64,000 bases of DNA from Clostridia bacterium (GCA_017409845.1 JAFQRY010000001.1:38226-102225), one strand, 5' to 3'. Numbered from the stretch's first letter, positions 8,450-18,306 are shown. Notes: generated from the sequence alone by a model not told the origin. Numbers and translations are program-made.

Positions 8450-9963
8450 AGCAGTTTCTTTCAAGGCTGAGACTCAGCCGCATAAGAATAAAGCTGTTTG
8501 CAACCGTTTTTGCGGTTCTTGCCGTTTTTCTCATGCTCATTGCGGTTTTCAGCACTCCCATGCTTTACCGCACCTTTACCGTCAGAACCTACCGTGACCT
8601 GACGGAAATCGCAGAAAGCATCGACTCTGCCGTGCCCGAATCTGCAAGCTATTTTTTTGATCTTCATTCAATTTCTGCAAACAGCGGTGCAACCTTTGAA
8701 ATTATCAGTCCCGACGGGACCCTTATATATGCTTCATCCTCGGGCTCTGCCCAGGGAAGCGACCATTTCACCTCCTCAGGTATATCATATTCCGAATATT
8801 CAAGCATGCGTCCGTCAGAAAGCCGCTACCGTATTCCCGACCTTGAAAACTTCCGGATTATGAAAAGGGAATCAACAAACGCCGAATTTTTTGTTTATTC
8901 GTGCATCCTCAATTCAGGCGACACGCTTCATCTTTATTCAGAGGTTGCAAATGTTGAAAATGTTGTTGATGTTTCCGGCAGCGTTTATTCCTTCATCAGC
9001 ATAGCGATGATTCTCGTCATGTCGCTTGCATTCTACCTTGTTGTTGCGAGATTCACAAAACCGCTTGTTGAAATGAACGATATAACCAAAGACATGGCGG
9101 CACTCAACTTTGAGCGGAAATGCGATAACTACGGCAAAGATGAAATCGGCGAGCTCGGCAACAGCATCAATACTCTTTCAACAACTCTTAACGCAACCCT
9201 TATTGACCTCAAGGACAAAAACGAGCAGCTTGAAAAGGATATTGAAAGACGGCACGAGCTTGATAACGCAAGAAGCTCCTTCATCAGCAATGTTTCTCAC
9301 GAGCTGAAAACTCCGATTGCAATTATTTCGGGCTATGCCGAAGGTCTTTGCGAGGGCATCAGCGATGACCCCGAGGTTATCAGGGAATACTGTCAGATAA
9401 TCCATGATGAAAGCACAAAAATGAATTCGCTTGTTGTTGAACTGCTTGAGCTTTCAAAGCTCGAAAACAAAATCCAGCCTCTCTCCCCCGATTTCTTTGA
9501 TATCGGAGCTGCCGTGCATTCAATCGGCAATCATCTTTCTCTGCAATTCGAGCAGAAAGGCATTAATTTTATAAACAAAGTTCCGTCCCCTCTTATCTGC
9601 TACGCTCAGGAGGATAAAATTGAGCTCGTTCTCAAAAACTATATCACAAATGCGGTTTCTCACTGCGAGGGCGATATGATAATCGAAGTCAGCAGCCGTG
9701 AGACCGATAAATTCATAGAAATCAGCGTTTTCAACACCGGCAAAAACATAGATAAGCGGGATTTGCCCGAGCTGTGGGACAGCTTTTACCGTGCAGACAA
9801 GGCTCACGGCAGAAGCGAAAGCCGTTTCGGTCTCGGTCTTTCAATTGTCAAAAGCATCATGACGAATCATAAATGCCGCTACGGCGTCAAGAACACGGAT
9901 GACGGCGTTATTTTCACTTTTGAAGTTTCAAAGGATTCTGAATATTATGACGAAAAGCAATAA
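8446..9963 (+). CDS. Membrane sensor histidine kinase (HAMP, HisKA, HATPase)
   Basis: 505 residues. TM1 at about 17-40, an extracellular sensor of ~140 residues, TM2 at about 180-203 (SFISIAMILVMSLAFYLVV), a HAMP domain, then the H-box SFISNVSHELKTPIAIISGY. The ATPase domain shows the N-box NYITNAVSH and G-box FGLGLSIVKSI. It starts with TTG at 8446 and overlaps the response regulator stop in a TTGA junction, typical of coupled translation. The extracellular sensor has no recognised domain. The downstream lipoprotein overlaps its 3' end and may take part in sensing or be an accessory protein; this is inference. Confidence 0.95.
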   Translation: MKQFLSRLRLSRIRIKLFATVFAVLAVFLMLIAVFSTPMLYRTFTVRTYRDLTEIAESIDSAVPESASYFFDLHSISANSGATFEIISPDGTLIYASSSGSAQGSDHFTSSGISYSEYSSMRPSESRYRIPDLENFRIMKRESTNAEFFVYSCILNSGDTLHLYSEVANVENVVDVSGSVYSFISIAMILVMSLAFYLVVARFTKPLVEMNDITKDMAALNFERKCDNYGKDEIGELGNSINTLSTTLNATLIDLKDKNEQLEKDIERRHELDNARSSFISNVSHELKTPIAIISGYAEGLCEGISDDPEVIREYCQIIHDESTKMNSLVVELLELSKLENKIQPLSPDFFDIGAAVHSIGNHLSLQFEQKGINFINKVPSPLICYAQEDKIELVLKNYITNAVSHCEGDMIIEVSSRETDKFIEISVFNTGKNIDKRDLPELWDSFYRADKAHGRSESRFGLGLSIVKSIMTNHKCRYGVKNTDDGVIFTFEVSKDSEYYDEKQ

Positions 9964-12199
9964 ATATTTTACATTACTGCACAGAGCTGTTGCGTCAATG
10001 CTTTGCATATGTATCGCTCTCGGCATGCTGTGCTCATGCTCAAAAACAGAAGAATCGGGCATAAAAACGGTCAAATCCGTTGTAAGCCGCAACACCATAA
10101 GCTCCCCTGCGGAGGATGCAACCATACATTATTCCAAAAGCAGCAAATCCTTCGGCACAAAGGCCGCAACCTCGGGATTAATCGAGCTTTATGTTGACCC
10201 CGAAACAAACACTTTCTGCGTTTTTGAAACAACCAAGGGCAAACTCTGGAGCGTTCTGCCGCTTCTTGACGGAGTTGCTTCAGGTGAAGAGCTTGTGAGC
10301 AACGCAAGCATGGTTTCGCTGGAAATCATAGGCGGCACCGACGTTTATCTTCTCAACTCTCAGGATAATTCCGTAGCATACGGCAAGGCATCACATTCAC
10401 TTATAGAAAACGGCGTTGTTTTCATTTATGATATTTTTGCGAACGCCGATACCTCAACAAAAGAAAAATACGAAAAAACCGATATAGGCTTCAGAGTTAC
10501 GGTTACCGTAACCCTCAATGACGGCAGCATGAACATTTCGGTTATTCATGCAAACCTTACGGGAAATCCCGATGCATACATTGAAAACATTGAGCTTCTC
10601 AACTGCTTCGGTGCCTATAATGCTTCGGGAGTTGACGACTTCCTGCTCGTGCCCGACGGCAGCGGTGCGGTTATCAAAACAGCAATTTATGACGAATCCT
10701 TTGAGGACCTTTCTTTTGCGGTTTACGGTGACGACCCTTCCGCACATTATGAAACCTCGGGAAATGCCATTATCCCCGCCTTCGGAATAAAGCACGGCGA
10801 TTCTGCCTTCGTTTCTCTTATTCAGAAGGGCGATGCGGTTGCAACAATAAATGCCTGCAAAGCTAAATCCCTCAGCGAATACAACACGGTTTATCCGAGT
10901 TTCAGAATAACACCCGTTTTTTATGAGGATGAAACGCTCAGCATTTCAAAATCCTCCGCAGCTTCTGAGATTTCGCTCTGCTACCGTTTTCTTTCGGGTA
11001 ACAATGCAACATATTCAGGTCTTGCCTCGGCATGCCGTGAACAGCTTATCAGAAATTCCGTGCTTTCAACAAAAACGGTTGATGTTGACGATTATCTTCC
11101 GTTTTTCCTCACTCTCACCGGTGCTGCAAAGAAATCCGCAGGTCCGCTGAAATATCTTTCAACACTCACGGATTTCGAGCAGGCAAAGGATATGCTCATC
11201 CGAATGAAAAACAAAGGCATCAACGATGTCAATGTCCGTTATTCGGGTATTTTCTCGGGCGGTCTTGACTCGAAGGATATTGACGGAGCATCTGTTCTTA
11301 TGCGGCTTGGCGGAACAGAAAAGCTCAATGAGCTTTACGAATATATCTCATCCCAGAAAATGAGTCTTTATCTCGACATCAATCTGCTTTCGTCCTCAAA
11401 GGGCTTTGCTTCGGGCAATGCTCTCAACATTCATAAAGCCAACAGCAGCTATACGCCTGTAAGCAGGCTTGCACAGCACATGGAAACAGAAGCCTCACCG
11501 AGAGAATTTAGAAGTCTCAACAAGCTTTCAAAGCTCGTCGCTTCCGTTTTGCGTGACACGAGATATTACGGCTTCACGGGCTACTGCATCAACGACGTAG
11601 GTTCCGTTCTCTATTCCGACTTTTCGTCAGGCGGTCTGCTCAGGGATGCGGCATCCGATGAAATCGCAGCGGCAATCGCGCCGCTTTCAACCGGTCATTC
11701 AACCATGGCGGATACCGGCAATTTCTATATGCTGAAAAATGTTGATTCCGTTATCAATATTCCCATCAACACAACCGTTTCGCAAAGCGGTGCTTATTTC
11801 TCGATACCCTTTGTTCAGCTTGTTCTTCACGGTATTGTTGACTATGCGGGATATCCCATCAACACCGGCATCAACCTTAACGAAACGCTGCTTAAATATA
11901 TCGAGTACGGAGCATGTCCGCATTTCGAGTGGAACTATGAAGCTCTTTCGGGTCAGACAAAAAACGACCCGTTCTATTATGACAACACAATCAATGCAGC
12001 TGCTGAATTCTATTCTCAGGCAAACGAAACCCTCAACGACCTCAGAGATGCAAGAATGACAGACCACTACGAGGTTGACGACGGCGTTTTCTGCACGGAA
12101 TATGACACAGGCTCAATGATATATGTCAACTACACCGACAGCGATTTTTCAACACTCGGCGTTGTTGTTGAAGCGAGAAGCTTCTTAAGAGTAAACTAA
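9947..12199 (+). CDS. Large lipoprotein, DUF5696-like
   Basis: 750 residues from the ATG at 9947, which overlaps the kinase gene by 17 bases and has AAAGG about 12 bases upstream. An in-frame ATG at 9899 also exists, but the later one gives a proper lipoprotein signal: basic MTKSNKYF, a hydrophobic core, and a lipobox ending GMLCSC near residue 26. The body begins IELYVDPETNTFCVFET and contains VPDGSGAVI, FGIKHGDSAFVSLI and YCINDVGSVLYSDF, which fit the DUF5696 family as I recall it. The second half resembles a TIM-barrel-like glycosidase fold (NDVNVRYSGIFSGG, then LYLDINLLSS). It is presumably anchored on the outer face of the membrane. Function is unknown; linkage to a two-component system suggests envelope or polysaccharide sensing or processing. 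Confidence 0.7.
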   Translation: MTKSNKYFTLLHRAVASMLCICIALGMLCSCSKTEESGIKTVKSVVSRNTISSPAEDATIHYSKSSKSFGTKAATSGLIELYVDPETNTFCVFETTKGKLWSVLPLLDGVASGEELVSNASMVSLEIIGGTDVYLLNSQDNSVAYGKASHSLIENGVVFIYDIFANADTSTKEKYEKTDIGFRVTVTVTLNDGSMNISVIHANLTGNPDAYIENIELLNCFGAYNASGVDDFLLVPDGSGAVIKTAIYDESFEDLSFAVYGDDPSAHYETSGNAIIPAFGIKHGDSAFVSLIQKGDAVATINACKAKSLSEYNTVYPSFRITPVFYEDETLSISKSSAASEISLCYRFLSGNNATYSGLASACREQLIRNSVLSTKTVDVDDYLPFFLTLTGAAKKSAGPLKYLSTLTDFEQAKDMLIRMKNKGINDVNVRYSGIFSGGLDSKDIDGASVLMRLGGTEKLNELYEYISSQKMSLYLDINLLSSSKGFASGNALNIHKANSSYTPVSRLAQHMETEASPREFRSLNKLSKLVASVLRDTRYYGFTGYCINDVGSVLYSDFSSGGLLRDAASDEIAAAIAPLSTGHSTMADTGNFYMLKNVDSVINIPINTTVSQSGAYFSIPFVQLVLHGIVDYAGYPINTGINLNETLLKYIEYGACPHFEWNYEALSGQTKNDPFYYDNTINAAAEFYSQANETLNDLRDARMTDHYEVDDGVFCTEYDTGSMIYVNYTDSDFSTLGVVVEARSFLRVN

Positions 12200-12216
12200 T
12201 TACGGAGGTTATTATT

Positions 12217-12561
12217 ATGCCCTATATCAGAACAACCGTCAGCAAGGAGCTGACCGAAGCAAACAAGGATAATCTCAAGTCAAAGCTCGGTCAGGCAATA
12301 GCACTCATCCCCGGCAAAAGCGAGGCATGGCTCATGCTTGCTTTCGAGGATAAAATCGACATGTATTTCAAGGGTGACTGCTCTCAGGATTACGCATATC
12401 TCGAGGTCAGCCTTTTCGGCTCGGCATCCGATGCTGCATATGACCGTCTCACCGCCGCTCTTTCGGAAATAGTCAATGAGGAGCTCGGCATTGACCGTGC
12501 AAATATCTATATCAAATACGAAGAAGCAGAGCATTGGGGCTGGAACGGCAGCAATTTCTGA
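12217..12561 (+). CDS. MIF-family tautomerase-like protein
   Basis: 114 residues, the full length of macrophage migration inhibitory factor. It starts MPYIRTTVS, so Pro becomes the N-terminal residue after Met removal, the catalytic base of the family. GKSEAWL keeps the active-site Lys region (GKPPQYI in MIF), and the tail IYIKYEEAEHWGWNGSNF matches the MIF C terminus ([20 protein letters not shown]) closely. MIF-type enzymes tautomerise phenylpyruvate or dopachrome in vitro; the bacterial role is not known. RBS TACGGAGGTT lies 12 bases before the ATG. It follows the DUF5696 lipoprotein by 17 bases and precedes a comEA-like gene, so it is probably in the same transcript. Confidence 0.88.
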   Translation: MPYIRTTVSKELTEANKDNLKSKLGQAIALIPGKSEAWLMLAFEDKIDMYFKGDCSQDYAYLEVSLFGSASDAAYDRLTAALSEIVNEELGIDRANIYIKYEEAEHWGWNGSNF

Positions 12562-12563
12562 TA

Positions 12564-12911
12564 ATGAGCGAAAAGAAACATGAGCTTCTGCTTTTTAATG
12601 CAGCCGTTCTTATTGCAGCATTAACCTTTCTTTTCGGAATTTTCGATTCGCCGAAAAACAACCCTCTTGAAGCTGCCGCAATTTCGATGACCGTGACTGA
12701 AGCTTCATCCGTTCCTCACGGAAAGGTCAACATCAACACCGCCGATATGGACGGACTTATGCAGCTTGAAGAAATAGGCGAAAAGAAGGCAAGTGCAATC
12801 ATTGAATACAGAGAAGAAAACGGCAGATTCAGAAAGCCGGAGGAAATAACCAATGTCAGCGGAATAGGCGAAGCAATTCTTCGTAAAAATATCGACAGAA
12901 TAACAGTTTAG
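12564..12911 (+). CDS. ComEA-like membrane-anchored helix-hairpin-helix protein
   Basis: 115 residues from the ATG at 12564, two bases after the tautomerase stop. One N-terminal transmembrane segment ([19 protein letters not shown]) is followed by a short linker and a tandem helix-hairpin-helix domain beginning [20 protein letters not shown] and ending [12 protein letters not shown]. This is the DNA-binding domain of ComEA, the receptor that binds incoming DNA in competent Gram-positives. The protein lacks the SLBB domain of full ComEA, and comEB/comEC are not adjacent, so a role in DNA uptake is possible but not shown; it may be a general non-specific DNA-binding protein at the membrane. Confidence 0.85.
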   Translation: MSEKKHELLLFNAAVLIAALTFLFGIFDSPKNNPLEAAAISMTVTEASSVPHGKVNINTADMDGLMQLEEIGEKKASAIIEYREENGRFRKPEEITNVSGIGEAILRKNIDRITV

Positions 12912-12925
12912 GCAGGATAACACAC

Positions 12926-14320
12926 ATGGAAAGAACAGAAATCAAAAATCTTTACAGCAACGCAGAGGCTTATGCCGATAAATGCATAACCGTTTACGGC
13001 TGGGTAAAAACACTCAGGGATTCAAAGGCGGTTGGCTTTATTGAGCTCAATGACGGCAGCTGCTTCAAGGGAGTTCAGATTGTTTTTGAAGCAGAAAAGC
13101 TCGGAAACTACAAAGAAATTGCAAAGCTCAATGTAGGCTCGGCAGTTAAGGTAACAGGCAGACTTATTCTCACACCGCAATCAAGCCAGCCCTTTGAAAT
13201 CAATGCGGATGAAATATCCGTTGAGGCTCTTTCATCCCCCGATTATCCCCTTCAGAAAAAAAGACATTCACTCGAATTTCTCAGAACAATCGCACATCTC
13301 AGACCCAGAACAAACACCTTCAATGCGGTTTTCAGAGTGCGTTCCGTTGCCGCATATGCGATTCATAAATTTTTCATTGACAACGGCTTTGTTTACGCCC
13401 ACACTCCGCTGATTTCATGCAGCGACTGCGAGGGTGCAGGCGAAATGTTCAGGGTTACAACTCTTGACATGGAGAATCTTCCCAGAACAGAAGACGGCAC
13501 GGTCAACTATGACGAGGATTTCTTCCGCAAGCCCGCATATCTGACCGTTTCGGGTCAGCTTCAGGCAGAAACAATGGCTCTTGCCTTCGGAAAGGTTTAC
13601 ACCTTCGGACCGACATTCAGAGCGGAAAAGTCCTACACTCAGCGTCACGCTGCGGAATTCTGGATGATTGAGCCTGAAATGGCGTTTGCCGAGCTGAGCG
13701 ACAATATGGATGTTGCCGAAGCAATGATAAAATATGTTATAAGCTATGTTCTCGACAACTGTCCGCAGGAGCTTGAATTCCTTAACAAATTCATGGATAA
13801 GGAGCTCATCGAAAGACTGACAGCCGTGGCAAATTCAGATTTCGGAAGAGTTACCTACACCGAAGCAATAAAGCTTCTTGAAGAGCACAACGACGAATTT
13901 GAATACAAGGTAAGCTGGGGCTGCGACCTGCAGACCGAGCATGAAAGATATCTCACCGAAAAGATATTCAGAAAGCCCGTTTTTGTTACCGATTATCCCA
14001 AGGAAATCAAAGCATTCTATATGCGTCTTAATGACGACGGAAAGACCGTTGCGGCGTGTGACTGCCTTGTTATGGGCATCGGAGAAATCATCGGCGGCAG
14101 CCAGAGAGAGGAACGCCTTGAGCTGCTTGAAGCAAGAATAAAGGAGCTCGGTCTCAGCCCCGAGGATTACGGCTGGTATCTTGACCTTCGCCGCTACGGC
14201 GGAGTCAAACACAGCGGCTTCGGTCTCGGCTTTGAAAGACTCGTTATGTATCTTACGGGAATTTCAAATATCCGTGATGTTATCCCCTATCCCAGAACAA
14301 CAGGCTCCGCAGATTTTTAA
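12926..14320 (+). CDS. asnS: Asparaginyl-tRNA synthetase
   Basis: 464 residues, normal length. N-terminal OB-fold anticodon-binding domain ([20 protein letters not shown]), then a class II catalytic core: motif 2 region [21 protein letters not shown] and motif 3 [15 protein letters not shown]. AsnRS-specific features include [10 protein letters not shown] and [10 protein letters not shown]. It charges tRNA-Asn with asparagine in the cytosol. It follows comEA by 14 bases and ends at a strong hairpin, so it closes the operon that began with the two-component system or has its own internal promoter. Confidence 0.97.
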   Translation: MERTEIKNLYSNAEAYADKCITVYGWVKTLRDSKAVGFIELNDGSCFKGVQIVFEAEKLGNYKEIAKLNVGSAVKVTGRLILTPQSSQPFEINADEISVEALSSPDYPLQKKRHSLEFLRTIAHLRPRTNTFNAVFRVRSVAAYAIHKFFIDNGFVYAHTPLISCSDCEGAGEMFRVTTLDMENLPRTEDGTVNYDEDFFRKPAYLTVSGQLQAETMALAFGKVYTFGPTFRAEKSYTQRHAAEFWMIEPEMAFAELSDNMDVAEAMIKYVISYVLDNCPQELEFLNKFMDKELIERLTAVANSDFGRVTYTEAIKLLEEHNDEFEYKVSWGCDLQTEHERYLTEKIFRKPVFVTDYPKEIKAFYMRLNDDGKTVAACDCLVMGIGEIIGGSQREERLELLEARIKELGLSPEDYGWYLDLRRYGGVKHSGFGLGFERLVMYLTGISNIRDVIPYPRTTGSADF

Positions 14321-14333
14321 ATATAAAGCAATA

Positions 14334-14359
14334 AGCCCGCCAACAACTGTTGGCGGGCT
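14334..14359. terminator. Bidirectional rho-independent terminator
   Basis: Perfect 12-base arms AGCCCGCCAACA / TGTTGGCGGGCT two bases apart (effective loop a little larger), followed by CTCTTTTC. It separates convergent asnS and the protease-FHA gene. Confidence 0.93.
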
Positions 14360-14378
14360 CTCTTTTCATAAAATATAA

Positions 14379-15938
14379 TCAGCAGCGGATTTCAAATGTG
14401 TTCTGCTGACTTGCAATCCAGAATTTATCACCGTTATTGAGAACAACGGATTCATTGGGATTGAGTCTTGTTCCGTTTGCAAGGAAGGTGCCGTTGGTTG
14501 AGCCGAGGTCAGTCAGAACAACCTTGTCGCCATCCTTATAGATTTCACAATGAACATTGCTGATATCTGTGCTGTTTTCGGGGAATGCAAGAGTACACTT
14601 CGAAGCATTTCTGCCGATAACGATTCTGCTTTCGATTCTGCGGGTATCGCCGTTATATAAGCCGCTGACACCTACGAGGAATGCTCTTCTTACGGGAATT
14701 GTTTTTTCGGGGTCAGGGTTATTAATGGGAGTTGTGTTATTGGGCTTGTTATTATTCTGAGCCGCATAGTTGAAGGGCATTCCGTTATTCACGGGAGGCT
14801 GTGCGGGTGCAGAAGGCTGTGCGGGTGCAGGATTCTGAATTGGTGCGGAGGGCTGTGAAGGTGCAACCGAAGGCATACCTGCAGGGAATGCAGGTGCAGC
14901 TGCAGGCTTCAAAGCAACCTTCTTTTTCTTCATCATAAGAAGAACGATAACAACCGCTGCAATAGCGGCAACAGCAACAACTGCAGCAACGATGCCAATA
15001 ATAAGACCTGTGTTGGTCACGGGTTCAATTACATATTTGATTTTAGACTGATCCATAAGAGTAATAAGCTCATCAATAGCAATTGCATAGTTTGCATTTG
15101 CGACCTTTTCGGAATTTGACACACCAAATGAGTTAAGTCCTATTATGCTGCCGTTTTCCGTGATAAGAGGACCGCCGGAATTACCGTTTGTTATATCTGC
15201 ATCAATGAGATATGTAAAGAACTGTCTTTCCTTTGTCACATGACCGTAAGTAAGCTGACTCTTTGAAATGATACCCTTGGTTACGGTTGAGTCTTTGTAG
15301 TCATATTTACCTTCATCATTAACATAATCAGATGTAAATGGATAGCCGATAGCATAAACATTGGTGCCCACTTCAACATTTTCGTGAATCTGGAAGGGTC
15401 TTGCCTGGATTTTATCTGTAGGGTCAGAAGCAAGCTTGCAGATTGCAACATCGCTGCTCTCGTCTGAATTAATAACACTGATTGAGGTGTAGTCACCGGA
15501 AGCTGCCGAATAAATCACCAACGCCTCAACAAGCTCCACCTTGAAATAGTCAATACAGTAGAGATATCCATTCTCCTCCTCAGCCTGAGGATATACGGTA
15601 CCTTCTTCCATTTTTTCAAATTTCACACGATTTCCTTTTGAATCAAGAACAAGCAGATAAACACCGCTTGGTTCATAAATGCAATGATTGCAGGTTGCAA
15701 TATACTGAACGGGTTCATCGGGGTCGCCAATAGCAAAGCCGGTACCTTGACCTATCATAGAAAAAGAATACTCCGGCAAATACCTGGCAGTATATCTAAA
15801 TTCAGACTGAATAAGTACAACGCTCTTCTGCAATTCAGCAACCGAGGGAGTTTTTGCCGCAAACGCATTACATGCAAAAACAGAAACAAGGAGCATCGCA
15901 ACGAGCATGGCAGCAATAAGCTTTTTGGTTTTCTTCAT
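14379..15938 (-). CDS. Membrane-tethered trypsin-like protease with cytosolic FHA domain
   Basis: 519 residues. Signal peptide 1-27 (cleavage after AFA). Residues ~30-300 form a chymotrypsin-fold serine protease: His85 in ATCNHC, Asp163 in SSDVAICKL, Ser254 in TNGNSGGPL. A membrane span follows at ~310-336, then a basic stop-transfer KKKK, a Pro/Ala/Gln/Asn-rich linker (~345-410), and an FHA domain at ~418-519 with IGR, SNVHC and STNGT motifs that bind phosphothreonine. The predicted topology is protease outside, FHA inside. A role in linking extracellular proteolysis or sensing to Ser/Thr-kinase signalling is inferred. It is a single-gene unit between a near-perfect promoter and a shared terminator. 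HtrA proteases have PDZ instead of FHA, so this architecture is unusual. Confidence 0.9.
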   Translation of the reverse strand: MKKTKKLIAAMLVAMLLVSVFACNAFAAKTPSVAELQKSVVLIQSEFRYTARYLPEYSFSMIGQGTGFAIGDPDEPVQYIATCNHCIYEPSGVYLLVLDSKGNRVKFEKMEEGTVYPQAEEENGYLYCIDYFKVELVEALVIYSAASGDYTSISVINSDESSDVAICKLASDPTDKIQARPFQIHENVEVGTNVYAIGYPFTSDYVNDEGKYDYKDSTVTKGIISKSQLTYGHVTKERQFFTYLIDADITNGNSGGPLITENGSIIGLNSFGVSNSEKVANANYAIAIDELITLMDQSKIKYVIEPVTNTGLIIGIVAAVVAVAAIAAVVIVLLMMKKKKVALKPAAAPAFPAGMPSVAPSQPSAPIQNPAPAQPSAPAQPPVNNGMPFNYAAQNNNKPNNTTPINNPDPEKTIPVRRAFLVGVSGLYNGDTRRIESRIVIGRNASKCTLAFPENSTDISNVHCEIYKDGDKVVLTDLGSTNGTFLANGTRLNPNESVVLNNGDKFWIASQQNTFEIRC

Positions 15939-16007
15939 AAAATCATCTTACCTTTCACAACCAACCGTCATTTTTTGTTGAACGAGGTCGGTTTTTATTA
16001 TGGCTTA

Positions 16008-16036
16008 ATTATATTCTCACAAAACAAAATTGTCAA
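16008..16036 (-). promoter_or_regulatory. Consensus sigma-A promoter of the protease-FHA gene
   Basis: On the minus strand TTGACA (16036-16031) and TATAAT (16013-16008) are exactly 17 bases apart. Both boxes match the consensus perfectly, suggesting strong constitutive transcription of the downstream gene at 15938. Confidence 0.85.
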
Positions 16037-16088
16037 TAATTTCTTACAGAATGCAGGTTTTATGGGATGAATGACAGAAAATGTGTTT

Positions 16089-18305
16089 TTAATCATGTGT
16101 AATCCAAAATTCCGTGAACATAATTCCCATGAAGGGCTCGCTGAATTCAAGATCCACGCAGCCGTTTTCGATAAATTCCTTTGGAATTGTGTAAGCTGCG
16201 GTTTCAAAGCCGGGTGCAAGCATCATGCGGTCATATTCCTCATCCTTTTCTCCGCCGAACTGAGGACCGCAATAAACAACATTTCCGTTTGCGGTAATCT
16301 TATGTGCGTTGAGTGCGGGGATTTTTTTATCACAGAATGTTATTTTCAGCTTGTAATCGCCGTCATAATCAAGTCCGCCGACCTTACACTTAAAGGTAAG
16401 ATTATCATAAACCTTAAACATTGCCGTCGGCATTTCACCTGTGTTGACATTCGGTCTGTCACCCTGAAAATTCATATAAATCTCACCCGTCTGGGCAACA
16501 CCGCATTCCTCAAGCCCGTTAAGAGCAACAGAGAAATAATATTCATCGGGTCTGACTGTATTTCTTGCGATGATTTTCTTCATATATTCCGCAGGATTAT
16601 TAGAATCCTTTGCCGCATCAATTCTGCCGAGAAGCCACTTTCTGTCGGTCACGGGGAGGTCGATTGTTTCGAGCACAGCTCCCCTCTCCCAGTTATCGGC
16701 ACAGTAGTTTTCGATATCACTCTGAAGTCCGATAAGCTCAAAGAGCTTCTGTGCGAGAGCGGAAATATCCGCTCTTTCCTTTTTATATGCTTCGCTGAAA
16801 TCGGTTTCAAGAACGGTTTTTGCCGTATCAAGGCTTCCGTTTGCGATTTCTTTTTCTGCAAGCCTTATCAGCTCAAGCTCAAAAAGGCGTCTGTTTCGGA
16901 CCACCCAGTCACACTTCGCACGCATAAGCAGCTGAAGATATCTCCAATTTTCCGAAAGGAAGGGATATTTCGCACCGATAAGCTCAAAGGTTTCGAGGGT
17001 GCGGTCAATTGTCGGATTCTCCGCAGGATCACACTGCCAGTTAAGCTCAAGCGAAAGAATTCCGTCGGCAATCATCTCAGGGTCCGAACCGTAGAAAAAC
17101 AGCCTTGCGTAGTCAAGCAGGGTTGTTCTCAGGTCGCAATCAGGGAAGAAATCCATATCCGACCATACCGCTTTATTGACATCATCCGTTATGCCCTCAG
17201 AGTAGCTGACGGAGCCGACAACATAGCGGCGTGTGAGGCGGTGAATCTGTCTGTATTCACGGGGTCTGGGATTGGTACACTCGCGGCTCAGTCCCGTTGT
17301 CAGGGCAAAATGCCAGTCATCTCTGTCGAAATGAACGGGATATTCGCAGCGTACATTATGGGTTATATCGGGATAAAGCCTTATCGGATACTTTGAAGGA
17401 AGTCTGCGTCGCAGGGTTTCAAGGTCAAAAGCATGGTTGGGTCCGTGAATAACGCCGTCAATCTCCACGGGCAGCTTTTCCATTTCTTCAATAAAGGTTT
17501 CTCCCCATGTCGGGATTGAATGAGGCTTCTGTGCCGAAGGCCACATCTGTGCATTTGGATGAACCTTTTTGAGTGCCTTTGAAATTTCGCTGCATCTCGC
17601 AACAAATTCATCGGCATCAAACTCGCCCGGATCACCTCCCGGTGGAAAAACAACATTGAGTCTCGGCAGGGTTGAATAAAGCTTCCCCCTTCTCTCCGCC
17701 GCCTGCTCAACGGTTTCGCCGTCATTGTTGGGATGCCACAAGGAAACGTCGAGGTCAAATTCATCCGCCATTTCGGTTGCCCTGACAAGGAATTCCTCCT
17801 CATCATATTTCATAAGACGGTTTCTTTTTGAAACGCCCTTTTCATAAGGTATATGCTCAACAATATTCGAGCCGAAAAACATCAGGTCAAGATAGCATCT
17901 GCGGTAATCCTCATAGCTCCACGCATCATATGTATTCGGCGTTGTTCTGTAGCCAATCTGATGACCTCGGATCGACTTATCGGGAGCGTATTCTCCCGTT
18001 ATGTCCTCTGTCAGAACAGGCACTCCGCAAACGGGAACAATCTTACGCAGGAACATTCCGAAGCCGTAAATAAAGCCTCTTATTCCGCTCGCATAAACTG
18101 TTACGGCACGTTCCGTGCAGTTGATTTTATAGGCATCTCTTGCGATATCCGCAGCTGTTTCAAACATGAAGTTTGAATTTTCTTTTGTTTCACAAAAAGC
18201 TGCGTTACCGCCCGTTCTTATTTTTATTTCATCCGCAAAAAGCTCTGCTGCTTTTTTTGCCTGCGGTGTATCGGAATAAATACTGAATATTTTGAAATCA
18301 ATCAT
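16089..18305 (-). CDS. Unclassified glycosidase-like protein (GH20/GH67-type layout)
   Basis: 738 residues from the ATG at 18305, which has a GGAG site eight bases upstream and lies one base past the symporter stop; an ATG ten codons earlier overlaps that gene and lacks a good site. The layout is an N-terminal alpha/beta domain (~1-110, TVYASGIRGFIYGFGMFLR) like the one preceding GH20, GH67 and GH84 barrels, then a barrel region (SIRGHQIGYR, LDLMFFGSNIVEHIPYE, LDVSLWHPNNDGE), a helical part and a C-terminal beta part (~600-738). I cannot assign a family or catalytic pair with certainty. No signal peptide: cytosolic. Its partner is an MFS sugar symporter, so it probably cleaves the imported glycoside. 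Confidence 0.7.
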   Translation of the reverse strand: MIDFKIFSIYSDTPQAKKAAELFADEIKIRTGGNAAFCETKENSNFMFETAADIARDAYKINCTERAVTVYASGIRGFIYGFGMFLRKIVPVCGVPVLTEDITGEYAPDKSIRGHQIGYRTTPNTYDAWSYEDYRRCYLDLMFFGSNIVEHIPYEKGVSKRNRLMKYDEEEFLVRATEMADEFDLDVSLWHPNNDGETVEQAAERRGKLYSTLPRLNVVFPPGGDPGEFDADEFVARCSEISKALKKVHPNAQMWPSAQKPHSIPTWGETFIEEMEKLPVEIDGVIHGPNHAFDLETLRRRLPSKYPIRLYPDITHNVRCEYPVHFDRDDWHFALTTGLSRECTNPRPREYRQIHRLTRRYVVGSVSYSEGITDDVNKAVWSDMDFFPDCDLRTTLLDYARLFFYGSDPEMIADGILSLELNWQCDPAENPTIDRTLETFELIGAKYPFLSENWRYLQLLMRAKCDWVVRNRRLFELELIRLAEKEIANGSLDTAKTVLETDFSEAYKKERADISALAQKLFELIGLQSDIENYCADNWERGAVLETIDLPVTDRKWLLGRIDAAKDSNNPAEYMKKIIARNTVRPDEYYFSVALNGLEECGVAQTGEIYMNFQGDRPNVNTGEMPTAMFKVYDNLTFKCKVGGLDYDGDYKLKITFCDKKIPALNAHKITANGNVVYCGPQFGGEKDEEYDRMMLAPGFETAAYTIPKEFIENGCVDLEFSEPFMGIMFTEFWITHD

Positions 18306-18306
18306 T

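Noticed and set aside
12564-12911. A competence locus.
   Set aside because: Only a short ComEA-like gene is present; comEB and comEC do not follow, so competence is not claimed.
16071-17396. Long plus-strand open frame of about 440 codons opposite the unclassified glycosidase-like gene.
   Set aside because: It lies wholly antisense to a gene with a good start, clear domain features and operon context; the product has no sensible composition and no ribosome site.
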